The notes below the pieces were generated by a model. The model saw only the letters and a list, made by a program, of their open reading frames with translations. It did no database searches and was not told where the DNA came from. Position numbers and translations under genes: made by a program. Positions 44,203 to 53,157 of a stretch of DNA of 64,000 bases are shown piece by piece; the stretch's first letter is position 1; each line of letters opens with the position of its first letter. The DNA comes from Sulfuricurvum sp. (GTDB lineage: Bacteria; Campylobacterota; Campylobacteria; Campylobacterales; Sulfurimonadaceae): the NCBI GenBank assembly GCA_028714915.1, contig JAQTLL010000001.1, forward strand, positions 1 through 64,000. Reading direction: 5' to 3'.

Positions 44203-44637
44203 TTATTTTTCAATTTGGTTACTCAGGCGGATAATATGACCATGGGCATCATGGTAAACAGTAACCAATTGACTATTTACACACTGCTGCAACTCCGTAT
44301 CATTTATGTGAAAATAATTTGCATAATCGCTAGACTCATACATCAAATGCTCACTTGAAGTCTGATGTCGGTTTAACCTTGACAATACAAACAATACAAC
44401 AGGCGTTGCAATTAATGTATATATAGCATTCTCAAATGTTACACTATGAATATTCTCAAAAATCCAGTCAGATATTTCATCTGCCGGTACTTCTGAAGTA
44501 ATTATTCTATAAAATACATGAAACACAGGCTTCCACAAATAGATAAAGCCTAGCCACAGTAAAATAGTTACACTATCCCACATTATTCTTTTGATTCGAG
44601 GCAACTCACGGCGTTTGTTAATAATTAAAGTTTCCAT
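44203..44637 (-). CDS. pgaD: PgaD-like membrane protein
   Basis: A 144-residue protein with two membrane helices (about 22-45 and 70-92) and a basic N-terminus, the size and topology of PgaD. PgaD helps the PgaC synthase make poly-beta-1,6-N-acetylglucosamine. It follows pgaC by three bases. Sequence similarity within PgaD is low, so the call leans on position. Confidence 0.72.
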   Translation of the reverse strand: METLIINKRRELPRIKRIMWDSVTILLWLGFIYLWKPVFHVFYRIITSEVPADEISDWIFENIHSVTFENAIYTLIATPVVLFVLSRLNRHQTSSEHLMYESSDYANYFHINDTELQQCVNSQLVTVYHDAHGHIIRLSNQIEK

Positions 44638-44640
44638 ATA

Positions 44641-45930
44641 TCAATCTTTCTTTAACTTTTGATGCGCGCCTCTATCCGGACTAACCCATCTGGCACGACC
44701 TTTTTTACTCAATAAAACCTTTGGGAGCGCAGTTACAGCGGTAAACAGATTCAGCAACCAATAGGCAAACGGATACCAAATCATCCAAAAATAATTTTTT
44801 CCTAAACCTTGATCATAATGACCATCCAGCCATTTACTGACAGCAAACTGTATCAAACAAGCACCGATTAAAATAACACTCGTTTGATCCGGTAAAATTG
44901 GTGAATGAGAAGGCATTACATAGGGGATAGGAATAAACAAACTTACAAACCAGACCAAAAATACCAACACCATACTGTATGCCCAAAGAGTACTTAGCAT
45001 CAGCTCAACCATAAGTCCCCAAAGATGAGTTTGTTTGGGTAAAAATAAAACCTTAAAGTTTTTAAACATAACTTGAACGCCACCCATAGCCCAACGTAAT
45101 CGTTGTTTCCATAATCCGCTCAATGTCTCCGGCATCAAAATCCATACTAAAGCTCGAGGCTCAAAGCGCACATCCCAACCGTTGCGTTGTAATTTCCAGG
45201 TAATATCAATATCTTCGGTCAGCGCATCCGGACTCCAATAGCCCACCTCATGCACAGCTGCTTTTCTAAAGCCTGTTATCACTCCTGATACGGTAAATAT
45301 TCGTCCAAAACTACGCTGTGCACGTTTAATCATACCCACAATAGACGAAAACTCACCAACCTGAATTTTACCCAATAAAGTCGTGCGATTGCGTATTCTT
45401 GGGTTACCCGTTACGGCGGCAACTTCTGGATAACGGATAAAATGCTTCACCATCCAATGGACACAATATTCATCAATCAAGGCATCTCCATCAATACACA
45501 CCAAGTACTCATACTTTGCCACTAATGCACCGGCCTGAAGCCCTAAAGCTTTACCCTGATTTTCGGCTAAATTAACCACTTTTAACTTTGGATTATCTTT
45601 TGCCAAATTTACCAATATCTCTAACGTATCATCCTTGCTGCCATCGTTAATAGCAATAACTTCAAATTCCGGATATTTCACATTGAGAGCATAAGTAATT
45701 GTTTCAACAGCATTTTGTCCTTCATTATAGCATGGAATCAAAATACTGACTCCATTCCAGCTTTCATTGGCTCTAAGTGCTGGGATAATATCTTTAGCAT
45801 AGGGTTTTTCATTTTTAAAATAAAAAAATATGGCCCCTATTATCCACAAACTTGACATAAACAATGGATAATAAAATATAAAACCTAACAATGTATGCCA
45901 TATTAAATGCAAAAATATAGTGGAAGTCAT
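44641..45930 (-). CDS. pgaC: Poly-beta-1,6-N-acetylglucosamine synthase
   Basis: A 429-residue GT2 synthase with N-terminal helices, the catalytic series SKDD, DGDALIDE, TEDIDITW and QRLRW, and C-terminal membrane helices (about 295-345 and 375-410). It polymerises UDP-GlcNAc at the inner membrane with PgaD. The ATG at 45930 has an AAGGA site. Neighbours pgaB and pgaD support the call. Confidence 0.9.
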   Translation of the reverse strand: MTSTIFLHLIWHTLLGFIFYYPLFMSSLWIIGAIFFYFKNEKPYAKDIIPALRANESWNGVSILIPCYNEGQNAVETITYALNVKYPEFEVIAINDGSKDDTLEILVNLAKDNPKLKVVNLAENQGKALGLQAGALVAKYEYLVCIDGDALIDEYCVHWMVKHFIRYPEVAAVTGNPRIRNRTTLLGKIQVGEFSSIVGMIKRAQRSFGRIFTVSGVITGFRKAAVHEVGYWSPDALTEDIDITWKLQRNGWDVRFEPRALVWILMPETLSGLWKQRLRWAMGGVQVMFKNFKVLFLPKQTHLWGLMVELMLSTLWAYSMVLVFLVWFVSLFIPIPYVMPSHSPILPDQTSVILIGACLIQFAVSKWLDGHYDQGLGKNYFWMIWYPFAYWLLNLFTAVTALPKVLLSKKGRARWVSPDRGAHQKLKKD

Positions 45931-45942
45931 CAAAAATCCTTC

Positions 45943-47952
45943 TTACTTATTTGGCATGGTATTCGCATGCATACGCACTGGTTTTTGAGCAAATGCTTCA
46001 TTCATCATATCAGCATTAGGATTATTTGTAAACACACTGTCAGGATAATACGCAATGTGGTGAACACCTAAACCATACAAATATCTTATGGTGCCATCCA
46101 ATTCTTGGGAAGAAATCGGCTCATTGTTTTCTCTCCAATTTACCGTCTGCAACTCAATTACTGTACGTTCAAGTCCACACTGTTCTTGTTTTACATGCTT
46201 AACTATTTCACCTAAAAAGTGTTCTGGATCACCAGCTTGTTCCATATACGGCATCGCCATAATTGCGGTATAGTCATAATTCTTTATCGACTCAGCCAAG
46301 CTTTGCGCATACCACTCTTCAGAATCACTGTTTAAGGCAACTTGCGCGTATAAATTGCGTGCTGTTTTGAGCCCCGGTTGTTCATCTCTTACAATTTGAG
46401 CTAATTCCATCGCAAAATCATCCAAATAGTGTGTTTTTAGTTTGGTCCATTTTACAAACTGTTTTCGATCCGTTCTGATATTGGTAACATTTTCTGCCAA
46501 TCCCCACTTTTTATATTGGTTACGCGCAAATGTACTATCATCTTCAAAATCCGACAGTGTTATATCATCATGGAATAATATCCCATCAATATAAGCTGAT
46601 TTTGACAAATCTTCGTAAATTTCTTTAATAACTTTTCGTGCTTTAGATGAAAAGGGGGATAATCTCGGGTAACCCATATTTAAATGGCTCGGATCAACCT
46701 GCAATGTTACGACCGTATCTTTGGCTGCCGCATTACTCTGTGGCAATTGCCAAGCCAACATTGGCATCCATGCATAAATACGCTTTACCTGCGTACATTT
46801 AGCAATTTGCCATGAAACACGGTTAAATAAATTGGCACGCATTGGTATGTTTCGATTCGGAAAATAGACATAATCCGCTGCACCGTTGGCATCAGGGTCA
46901 GCAAAAGCTTGCAGATAAACCGTATTAACCCCCAATTTTTTGATACGATCAAGCAATAAGCCGATATTTTTTTCCTGCTGGATCGTGTCAGGATCATAAA
47001 TATAATCCAAATCGATATGAGCTGCTTTGGTCGTCCTAGCATCATCGGTAAAATTCCCGCTTCGCATCCACATAAGAAATTCCAAATCCCGAAGACTCAT
47101 CTTTCCCTCAACCAATATGCGTCGAAGCCCCCACAAAGATGTAATATTCGTATTACTGCCATCATCTAATGTTAATCCTATGGGCATTCCTAAGCGCTCT
47201 GCGATACGGCGTACCTCGATATTGTAGCGCCCGTACGGCCACACCATAACGCGAGGTTTTTGCCCTGTATAGTGTTTCAAAAAGGTATTGTTTTCTGACA
47301 AGTCATTGTAAACACGCTGCTGATATGTTTTTTCATCCTCATATCTTTGTTTGTCAGCAAGCCATTGACGAGTTGTAAGTGCCGGTTCCATATTACCTTG
47401 CGGGTTGCCTGAAATCCCTTTATGCATACAACAGCTATGACTGGCGATCTCCACCAGACCGCTGCCTACCATCTCTTTGATCTGGGCTTGACTTAAAAAC
47501 TTGCTACGATCAATCATGTGCCCGTCAAAATCAACTTTATCTTTAGCTCGCATCCAGTTCCCGACAAGTGCGATAACAGTCGGGATTTTGTATTTTTTCA
47601 AAACCGGATAGGCATTGGCATAGACGGACTGATAACCATCATCAAAAGTAATCAAAACCGCTTTGTTCGGTAATGGTTTTCCCCTTTTACGATATTTTAA
47701 AATATCATTTATACCAATAAAGTGATAACCGTTCTCTATCAACCAACGTATCTGCTCATCAAAATGCAATGGAGTTACCGCATAGGTTGAATCGAGCGTT
47801 TCACTTTTATCGGCTATTTCATGATAGCTTAGTACTGTAAACTCATTGACATTTCGATCTCGACTGCACACATTAGGCAAGTCATTTGCCATAACATAAC
47901 TGCTTGCAATACCTATTAATATCAGAATCAGTTTTAATGTTGAATTGAGCAT
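45943..47952 (-). CDS. pgaB: Poly-beta-1,6-N-acetylglucosamine N-deacetylase
   Basis: A two-domain periplasmic protein of about 669 residues. The start at 47952 gives a signal peptide (MLNSTLKLILILIGIASSY) and an AGGG site; a longer frame to 48030 is less likely. The deacetylase domain carries TFDDGY and the metal-binding SHSCCMHKG. The C-terminal half is the glycoside-hydrolase-like PgaB domain. It partly deacetylates the polymer for export. The outer-membrane porin PgaA is not encoded next to it. Confidence 0.88.
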   Translation of the reverse strand: MLNSTLKLILILIGIASSYVMANDLPNVCSRDRNVNEFTVLSYHEIADKSETLDSTYAVTPLHFDEQIRWLIENGYHFIGINDILKYRKRGKPLPNKAVLITFDDGYQSVYANAYPVLKKYKIPTVIALVGNWMRAKDKVDFDGHMIDRSKFLSQAQIKEMVGSGLVEIASHSCCMHKGISGNPQGNMEPALTTRQWLADKQRYEDEKTYQQRVYNDLSENNTFLKHYTGQKPRVMVWPYGRYNIEVRRIAERLGMPIGLTLDDGSNTNITSLWGLRRILVEGKMSLRDLEFLMWMRSGNFTDDARTTKAAHIDLDYIYDPDTIQQEKNIGLLLDRIKKLGVNTVYLQAFADPDANGAADYVYFPNRNIPMRANLFNRVSWQIAKCTQVKRIYAWMPMLAWQLPQSNAAAKDTVVTLQVDPSHLNMGYPRLSPFSSKARKVIKEIYEDLSKSAYIDGILFHDDITLSDFEDDSTFARNQYKKWGLAENVTNIRTDRKQFVKWTKLKTHYLDDFAMELAQIVRDEQPGLKTARNLYAQVALNSDSEEWYAQSLAESIKNYDYTAIMAMPYMEQAGDPEHFLGEIVKHVKQEQCGLERTVIELQTVNWRENNEPISSQELDGTIRYLYGLGVHHIAYYPDSVFTNNPNADMMNEAFAQKPVRMHANTMPNK

Positions 47953-48348
47953 ACTAGCCCTGTCTTTCAATATTTTAAATATAATCATAATTAGAATACT
48001 TTCTTTCAAATTTAATAAAATATTATACATCAGATCTTCTTATAAGCCTCCAAATATACTATCTAGCTTACTTTAAATTAATAGAAAATAAATAGTTAAT
48101 CATGACAACGGTTACCATATTTATTTAAAATTGCTTACATTACCAAATGAATGGTAAGTTTTTATATTATTTCTACCATATTTATTTTATATGGTAGTTT
48201 CTTTACTATTATTAAAAAAGTGGATATTGTTATATAGAATAAATAATATTATCAAAGAAGCAAATTGAGGTGATGGTGGCGTCCTCCATCAAAATAGCCC
48301 TATTTTATGATATTTAATAGAGATATTATTAAAATATACCCCTAAAAA
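47953..48348. promoter_or_regulatory. AT-rich intergenic region with TACCA/TGGTA boxes upstream of pgaB
   Basis: No gene is supported here. TACCATATTTATTT occurs twice (48113-48126 and 48175-48188). CTACCATAT and ATATGGTAG (48174-48198) form an inverted repeat with a seven-base loop, and TTACCA and TGGTAA (48141-48158) form a second. They look like operator sites for pgaBCD. The right part includes the first att-like site (48273). Confidence 0.5.
48273..48315. repeat. Outer att-like copy resembling the ssrA 3' end
   Basis: ATGGTGGCGTCC at 48273-48284 matches the ssrA 3' end (GTGGAGGCGTCC, 55831-55842) with two mismatches, and the next 30 bases match the copy at 49022-49064, including CCTATTTTATGATATTT. 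It lies 749 bases from that copy and brackets a toxin-antitoxin pair. Confidence 0.5.
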
Positions 48349-48642
48349 TTATTGCTTAGAGGTTTCTTGATCATATTTCGGTATCCATTCATTCTGATTG
48401 AAGATACCCAAAATCACGATACTCTCATCATCGACCAAATAAGGGATAGTGTAACCTTTATGTATTAACTCTCGATTGCCATCATCGCTCAACCGTCCTT
48501 TACGAGGATTATCAGTTAGCGTCTCGATATGAGCTTTCACTTTACCAAAAAACTCTTTTGCAGCTTTACGTTTATCTTGAGCAATAAACGCATACGCTCT
48601 TAATGCTTCACGCTCAAAGCGTGGGCTATAAATAATCTTCAC
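48349..48642 (-). CDS. RelE/ParE-family toxin
   Basis: A 97-residue toxin of the ParE/RelE fold, with FEREALRAYAFIAQ as the helical start and IVILGIFNQNEW as the final strand. The GTG at 48642 overlaps the antitoxin stop (GTGA). It lies between two att-like repeats beside the integrated element. The target, gyrase or mRNA, cannot be assigned. Confidence 0.78.
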   Translation of the reverse strand: MKIIYSPRFEREALRAYAFIAQDKRKAAKEFFGKVKAHIETLTDNPRKGRLSDDGNRELIHKGYTIPYLVDDESIVILGIFNQNEWIPKYDQETSKQ

Positions 48643-48851
48643 GCTTCTATCTGTCTCTCTATTCGTTCCCACATTTCGTTATGAGGTACAGTCTCCATCT
48701 TTCCTGATCGGTATTCATCGGCTCGATTTTTAACTTCATCGGTATACCACGGGCGTGATTGTTCAACCTTTACCGCTTCTTTAGGAAATGTATTTAAAAA
48801 TGCCATCACTTTATCAGCGATACTATCATTTACGGTGATTGTCATTGTCAT
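48639..48851 (-). CDS. Antitoxin of the RelE/ParE pair
   Basis: A 70-residue antitoxin starting MTMTITVND with an AGGAGG site eight bases upstream. The N-terminal beta-strand and helix suit DNA binding, and the C-terminal part (WYTDEVKNRADEYRSG) suits toxin binding. It does not match Phd closely and may belong to a ParD-like or unassigned family. Confidence 0.72.
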   Translation of the reverse strand: MTMTITVNDSIADKVMAFLNTFPKEAVKVEQSRPWYTDEVKNRADEYRSGKMETVPHNEMWERIERQIEA

Positions 48852-49021
48852 AACATCCTCCTCTTACTTCAATTAGGAAAATTATATCACGGTTTAAATG
48901 GGATTGCCTTAGATGATTATGATCTTCACTTTATAATTGTATGCAAAATATTTTTTTTTAATTTACAACAAAACGATGACGATGAATGGACGATTAAAAT
49001 GATGTTATATAGGAGAATGGT

Positions 49022-49064
49022 GTGGTGGCGTCCACAACCGACAAAGTCCTATTCTATGATATTT
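49022..49064. repeat. Left att-like site of the element
   Basis: GTGGTGGCGTCC (49022-49033) matches the ssrA 3' end at 11 of 12 bases, and AGTCCTA (49045-49051) recurs in ssrA as AGTCCTA at 55856-55862. The following bases match the outer copy at 48273. Confidence 0.55.
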
Positions 49065-49083
49065 CAAAGGTATCAATCATAAA

Positions 49084-49105
49084 AAAGTACATTAAAAAGT
49101 ACATT
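49084..49105. repeat. Left arm-type integrase sites
   Basis: AAAGTACATT occurs at 49084-49093 and 49096-49105, 12 bases apart. The same decamer and spacing recur beside the right end, as expected for arm sites bound by a tyrosine recombinase. Confidence 0.65.
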
Positions 49106-49163
49106 AGTCTCAAAATGACTTAATTATTAACTCTTTTTGATAGTCCAATTATATCATACCTTA

Positions 49164-49421
49164 GTGCTGTAGAAATGGATCTGTGCTATTCTCGCTGATC
49201 GTTCCGGCAGCAGCTGTGCTGTAGAAAAATTGCTGTGCTGTGTGAAACTCATGCAAGCCTAGTGCGGTGATCGCTCCTGTGCTGTAGAAACCGATCTGTG
49301 CTATTCTCGCTGATCGTTCCGGCAGCAGCTGTGCTGTAGAAAAATTGCTGTGCTGTGTGAAACTCATGCAAGCCTAGTGCGGTGATCGCTCCTGTGCTGT
49401 AGAAACCGATCTGTGCTATTC
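49164..49421. repeat. 115-bp tandem repeat (two copies plus a partial third)
   Basis: Units start at 49164, 49279 and 49394 with near identity; the first differs by two bases near position 12. The unit contains several CTGTGCTG/CTGTGCTA motifs. The period is not a multiple of three, so a coding role is unlikely. The partial third copy contains the stop codon of the gene at 49416. Confidence 0.9.
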
Positions 49422-49715
49422 CGGCTTTCCAATTTTAGCAAGTCGGGCGGCTTTACGTTCCGGCGTGTTCGGATCGTATGCCTTTTTAATTGTTCCATTC
49501 TCTGAATCGATAATTAAATGGTCGGGTGTTCCATCGATTTTGATAATTTGGATAACGTCATTTAGTTTTGTTTCGATCTCCTTTATCTTAGCCTCATGCT
49601 CAAACGATTGTTTAATACGGCGGTATAGCTCAGGTCTCCCCGTTTTCCATCGGCTAAATGTCACTTGATCCACATCGATGATCTCCGCGATGGCTTTATC
49701 AGTAAGCTTTTTCAC
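49416..49715 (-). CDS. Small helix-turn-helix-like protein of the element
   Basis: A 99-residue protein whose first 35 residues (TDKAIAEIIDVDQVTFSRWKTG) look like a helix-turn-helix. It has a GTG start with an AAGGGGG site. The C-terminus runs into the 115-bp repeat. A repressor or excision regulator of the element is plausible. Confidence 0.6.
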   Translation of the reverse strand: MKKLTDKAIAEIIDVDQVTFSRWKTGRPELYRRIKQSFEHEAKIKEIETKLNDVIQIIKIDGTPDHLIIDSENGTIKKAYDPNTPERKAARLAKIGKPE

Positions 49716-50610
49716 TCATCCCCCTTGCTGTAATGTTATTAATCAGTACAATAGTATCAACTTTTTGCCGATATTGTCAAGCATTAATAGTCATATTGTA
49801 AATAAATATGTATTTAATTGGCTTTTTAATGCTTATATTGTTAATTAATTCAATAGCTTAAGCTTGTGGCGCATATTGCTAATAATCCTCTGAAACTTAA
49901 GAAAGTTATTCACATAATGCCTATTTTGATTAATTTTCATGTGAATAGCGACTATTTTAAGGTTACGTTTGCTTAAATGCTTAACATTATGCTAATTTAC
50001 TGCAAAAATAGCCCTTTTTGGTTAACATAATGTGTATTATATTGAAAAGGCACTTTTCAACCTTAAACGGATAAAACGGTAATGATATTCATTATACTAA
50101 TTCGTACTGACCCTATAGGAATCCGCCGACACTTCAACCGCCGTTTGTGGAAAAATTTTCCGACCTTGGAAAAATGACGCTGCACCGTTTATTTGCATCA
50201 AAAACGCTCTGAAACTTAAGCCAAAGCTAACCAAAAAACAACAAAGTGACGTAAAAACTCTAGTTGCCAAGGGTACCCCCCCTAGAAACGGTTTTTGTCA
50301 AAAGTTGAGAGGATAGGCGGTGTAGGGGGCTTTGGAACTATAGAGATTTGATACCCCCCTCCCCATAGGGGTTTCATTGAATATGATCGATTTAACGGTG
50401 TTTTTGCTTTCCAGTGACAACGTAGTTTCAATTTTTGCATAGTTGCCACCAAGTTACACCATAGTTGCCACCCTTTTGAGGCATTTTTAGCCCTTTAATG
50501 CCTACCGTACCCCGACACCGTAACCCGACCATTTAACAATGTGTTTGAAACACTGAGCCTATCGGCATTCTCTTCGCTTTTCTGTGTATCACCTAAAGCC
50601 ATACACAACC
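49716..50610. other. Non-coding region of the element with possible origin motifs
   Basis: No gene is supported. TTATTCACA (49906-49914) matches the DnaA-box consensus, and CTATTCACA lies inverted at 49940-49948. CATAGTTGCCACC occurs twice 22 bases apart (50438-50450 and 50460-50472), and CTCTGAAACTTAAG occurs at 49888 and 50207. These could belong to a replication origin or to control sequences. Confidence 0.45.
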
Positions 50611-51780
50611 TTAAACGCTTTTCACCCCCTCAATGAGTTTGATATGATGAGGTTTTACGCTTCGCTGATCGTCTTTAACGTCTAATATTTCCCATCCGTA
50701 TATCACCGCGTTAATCTGTTGCTCGATGAGTGGCTGTACCCGTTCCATAGATAGGTACTGTTGAACCGTGGCGGGGTTTGTATGCCCCAAAATGCCGCTA
50801 ATATAACTAGCACTTACCCCGCGACTGTGAAGCATTGAGGCTAATAGGTTTCTCATAGTGTGAAACGTAAAGCGGTTCCACCCTGAGACTTTGCGTATCT
50901 GCTCAATCTTGGGGTGTATGTTGCTGTACTCTTTTCCGGTGCGTGGGTTCTTGAATATCAGCCCCCGCCGTTTCCCGTTGATCTTTCGGAGCGTTCCGGC
51001 TATCTCATCCGGTAGAGCGAATACAAAATCAATCTTCACCTTTGAATGAGCGGCGGGGATCATGTATTGCATCGTCTTAAGGTCGATATGCTCCCACCGC
51101 ATCCGCAACACTTCCGACTTACGCCGACCGTATAGCCCGAATAGGAACACGCAACGCATAGCCGGATCATGTAAAAACTCCGTGATGATTGCATCGTGTA
51201 CCGCTTTGAATTTACCTATTGCATCCGTTACGATGGTTTTCTGTTGTGCTGCTATAACTTTGATATCGTGCCGCCGCTCCAATGGCAATGTCTTGATGGT
51301 CTTATCTTCGAGAGCATGGCGTAACGTTGCTTTTATAATGTCAATAATCCCCTTGATCGTTGCCGGAGCTTTGCCTATAACTTCCGCTTTCACTTCGTCG
51401 ATATGGTGGGGGCGTATGTCGATTAGGTTCATATCTCCCAAATAGGGGGCTATGTGGTTCCGGTAGGCGGCTTCTTGCATATCGCGCCATCGATGAGAGA
51501 TATTTTTAACCGCCATCATCCGGGCGAACATTTCCCCGAACGTTGCCGCATCAACAAAATAACCCGCTTTGATGTCTGCTCGAAACTCTGAATATCTATC
51601 CAACGCCTCCCGGTACAGCTCCGATCGAGGCACCTCGATCATTACAAACATTCGCCGCCGTATCTTCTTGATGTTCACCTCAAACATAAAACGCCGTGGA
51701 TCTTCTTTGTGTTGCTTTATGCCTACGAGTTCACCGCTGCGATACTTCACCCGCTGCCATTGCTTTGAGTCAAACGGCAT
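50611..51780 (-). CDS. Tyrosine recombinase / integrase (second copy)
   Basis: A 389-residue integrase with an N-terminal arm-binding part, a core-binding SAM-like domain (about 90-180) and the catalytic domain: first Arg in LYGRRKSEVL, HTMRNL, LGHTN and the nucleophile in QQYLSME. The ATG follows AGGGG. It is not closely similar to the ssrA-proximal integrase, so the element may be composite. Confidence 0.85.
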   Translation of the reverse strand: MPFDSKQWQRVKYRSGELVGIKQHKEDPRRFMFEVNIKKIRRRMFVMIEVPRSELYREALDRYSEFRADIKAGYFVDAATFGEMFARMMAVKNISHRWRDMQEAAYRNHIAPYLGDMNLIDIRPHHIDEVKAEVIGKAPATIKGIIDIIKATLRHALEDKTIKTLPLERRHDIKVIAAQQKTIVTDAIGKFKAVHDAIITEFLHDPAMRCVFLFGLYGRRKSEVLRMRWEHIDLKTMQYMIPAAHSKVKIDFVFALPDEIAGTLRKINGKRRGLIFKNPRTGKEYSNIHPKIEQIRKVSGWNRFTFHTMRNLLASMLHSRGVSASYISGILGHTNPATVQQYLSMERVQPLIEQQINAVIYGWEILDVKDDQRSVKPHHIKLIEGVKSV

Positions 51781-51789
51781 AATATGCCC

Positions 51790-52032
51790 CTAAAATCTGC
51801 GGCGTTGAGCCATAGTATCACGATAATGGCGTTCTTCCTCGGCTTTGAAGTCCTCGCACCATTTCCATGATGTTGACTTGCTTACACTCCAAAGCTCCGC
51901 CCACTTATTTGATGATTCATGCCGTCCGCACTCCGTAAAAAAGAAAAACTCCAAAGCCGCCCGCGCTTTTTTTTGCTTCCCTTTGTCGTAGAGTTGCATG
52001 ATGTAATCGGACGGGATCGTGTCAAAGCTCAC
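51790..52032 (-). CDS. Hypothetical small protein of the element
   Basis: An 80-residue protein with Trp-rich helices (WAELWSVSKSTSWKWCEDF), possibly a DNA-binding helix-turn-helix. The GTG start overlaps the upstream stop (GTGA). I do not recognise the family. Confidence 0.55.
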   Translation of the reverse strand: MSFDTIPSDYIMQLYDKGKQKKARAALEFFFFTECGRHESSNKWAELWSVSKSTSWKWCEDFKAEEERHYRDTMAQRRRF

Positions 52033-52265
52033 CCATTCCCCTTTAAAATGCCGCTCTCTTGGAGATTAAAAGCTAAATGCTCCGCTAAATCATAGAGGAC
52101 ACCATAGGCAAGCTCAGGGCGATACCCTCGCGCCATTACTTCATCGTCAAGTCTCACAATTAGCTCACACGCTCTTTCAACGCTCAAACACGTTGATCCC
52201 TTAACCTCATCGATAATTTCGCTTATAGCCTCTTTAACGGTCGTTTGGTGTGTTATTTCATTCAT
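52029..52265 (-). CDS. Hypothetical small acidic protein of the element
   Basis: A 78-residue, mostly helical protein of unknown family. It overlaps its neighbours by ATGA and GTGA, so it is translated with the replication protein. No motif is recognised. Confidence 0.55.
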   Translation of the reverse strand: MNEITHQTTVKEAISEIIDEVKGSTCLSVERACELIVRLDDEVMARGYRPELAYGVLYDLAEHLAFNLQESGILKGNG

Positions 52266-53104
52266 GTGTTATATCCTTTCTCTAAAAAATTTTCTAATGC
52301 TTCGAGGTTTCTAGCCTCAAAACTTCTCTCTTTGTACGTGTCGGGGTCTCTAAGCGTAACGGATAGCCTTTTTCTGTCTCTATACTCTATGCTCAATAAT
52401 TCCCCACAAAAACGGTCTTTATCGATCACAACAATAAAAGGCTTCATTCTGTACTGTTTTTGGAGCTCATTACACCGATATGCCGGAAACCATGCGTTAA
52501 ACTCTGAAAGGGTCGCTTTATCCCCCTTTATAAACTGCCCTAATAGCTTTTTACGGTAGGCGTGTTCGTTATGAATATTCCCACCGTTTTTTATCACACT
52601 TTGAATGTACGCATCAATATCTTTTTTGTTGAGCTCGTAAAAGTCCGGCTTTATCTCTCTCTTTTCTTTCTCTTTTTTTTCTTTTTCTTTATATATAGAT
52701 AGACTAGTACGCTTTTCGTCACTGGTACTGGTACGCTTTCCGTCACGGGTACTAGTGACGTTTTCCGTACTAGTGTTTTTCGTGTCACTGGTACGCTTTT
52801 CGTCACTGGTTTCTAAGTTTTGGTTAAGGTGATAACAAAACTCGTAAACGCTCGTTTTCCCTGCGGTCTTTGTCGCTTTGATGATCCCTTTAACTTCCAA
52901 AGAGTGAAGCGCATCTATAACTGTGGGTCGTCTAGTGATCCCCGTTATCTTGCTAATCACATCGACCGACACCGCCGCGCTTTTCTTGCCCCATCCACTC
53001 GTTTTTCTAAATATTGCTATGCAACACGCTATCTCACTGCCTTTGAGGGTCTGCATAACCTCATCGATAAAACGGTTGTCTATTTTGGTATAATTGTCTT
53101 GCAT
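52262..53104 (-). CDS. Phage/plasmid replication initiator-like protein (lambda O-type N-terminus)
   Basis: A 280-residue protein. Residues 1-100 form a winged-helix domain like the N-terminal domain of phage replication protein O (FIDEVMQTLKGSEIACCIAI, then GWGKKS). A linker of repeated SDEKRTS-type units (about 100-135) and a Lys/Glu-rich tract follow, then a C-terminal domain. The linker DNA forms five iterons (52703-52804). It probably starts replication of the excised element. Confidence 0.75.
   Translation of the reverse strand: MQDNYTKIDNRFIDEVMQTLKGSEIACCIAIFRKTSGWGKKSAAVSVDVISKITGITRRPTVIDALHSLEVKGIIKATKTAGKTSVYEFCYHLNQNLETSDEKRTSDTKNTSTENVTSTRDGKRTSTSDEKRTSLSIYKEKEKKEKEKREIKPDFYELNKKDIDAYIQSVIKNGGNIHNEHAYRKKLLGQFIKGDKATLSEFNAWFPAYRCNELQKQYRMKPFIVVIDKDRFCGELLSIEYRDRKRLSVTLRDPDTYKERSFEARNLEALENFLEKGYNT
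52703..52804. repeat. Five iteron-like repeats inside the replication gene
   Basis: Eighteen-base units of the form ACTRGTACGCTTTTCGTC start at 52703, 52727, 52751, 52769 and 52787. A pyrimidine- and AT-rich tract adjoins them (about 52657-52700). The layout resembles the lambda origin, which lies inside gene O. Confidence 0.7.
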
Positions 53105-53157
53105 TGTTTAAACTGCCCCTCTCGCCGTGGGGCGTTATCTGATAATATCCCGCACCA

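Noticed and set aside
47953..48030. Longer start for pgaB
   Set aside because: The ATG at 47952 gives a clean signal peptide and an AGGG site; the longer start adds a second hydrophobic stretch in front of it.
49161..49367. Frame of 68 residues across the 115-bp repeats
   Set aside because: The repeat period changes the frame at each copy, and there is no conserved product.
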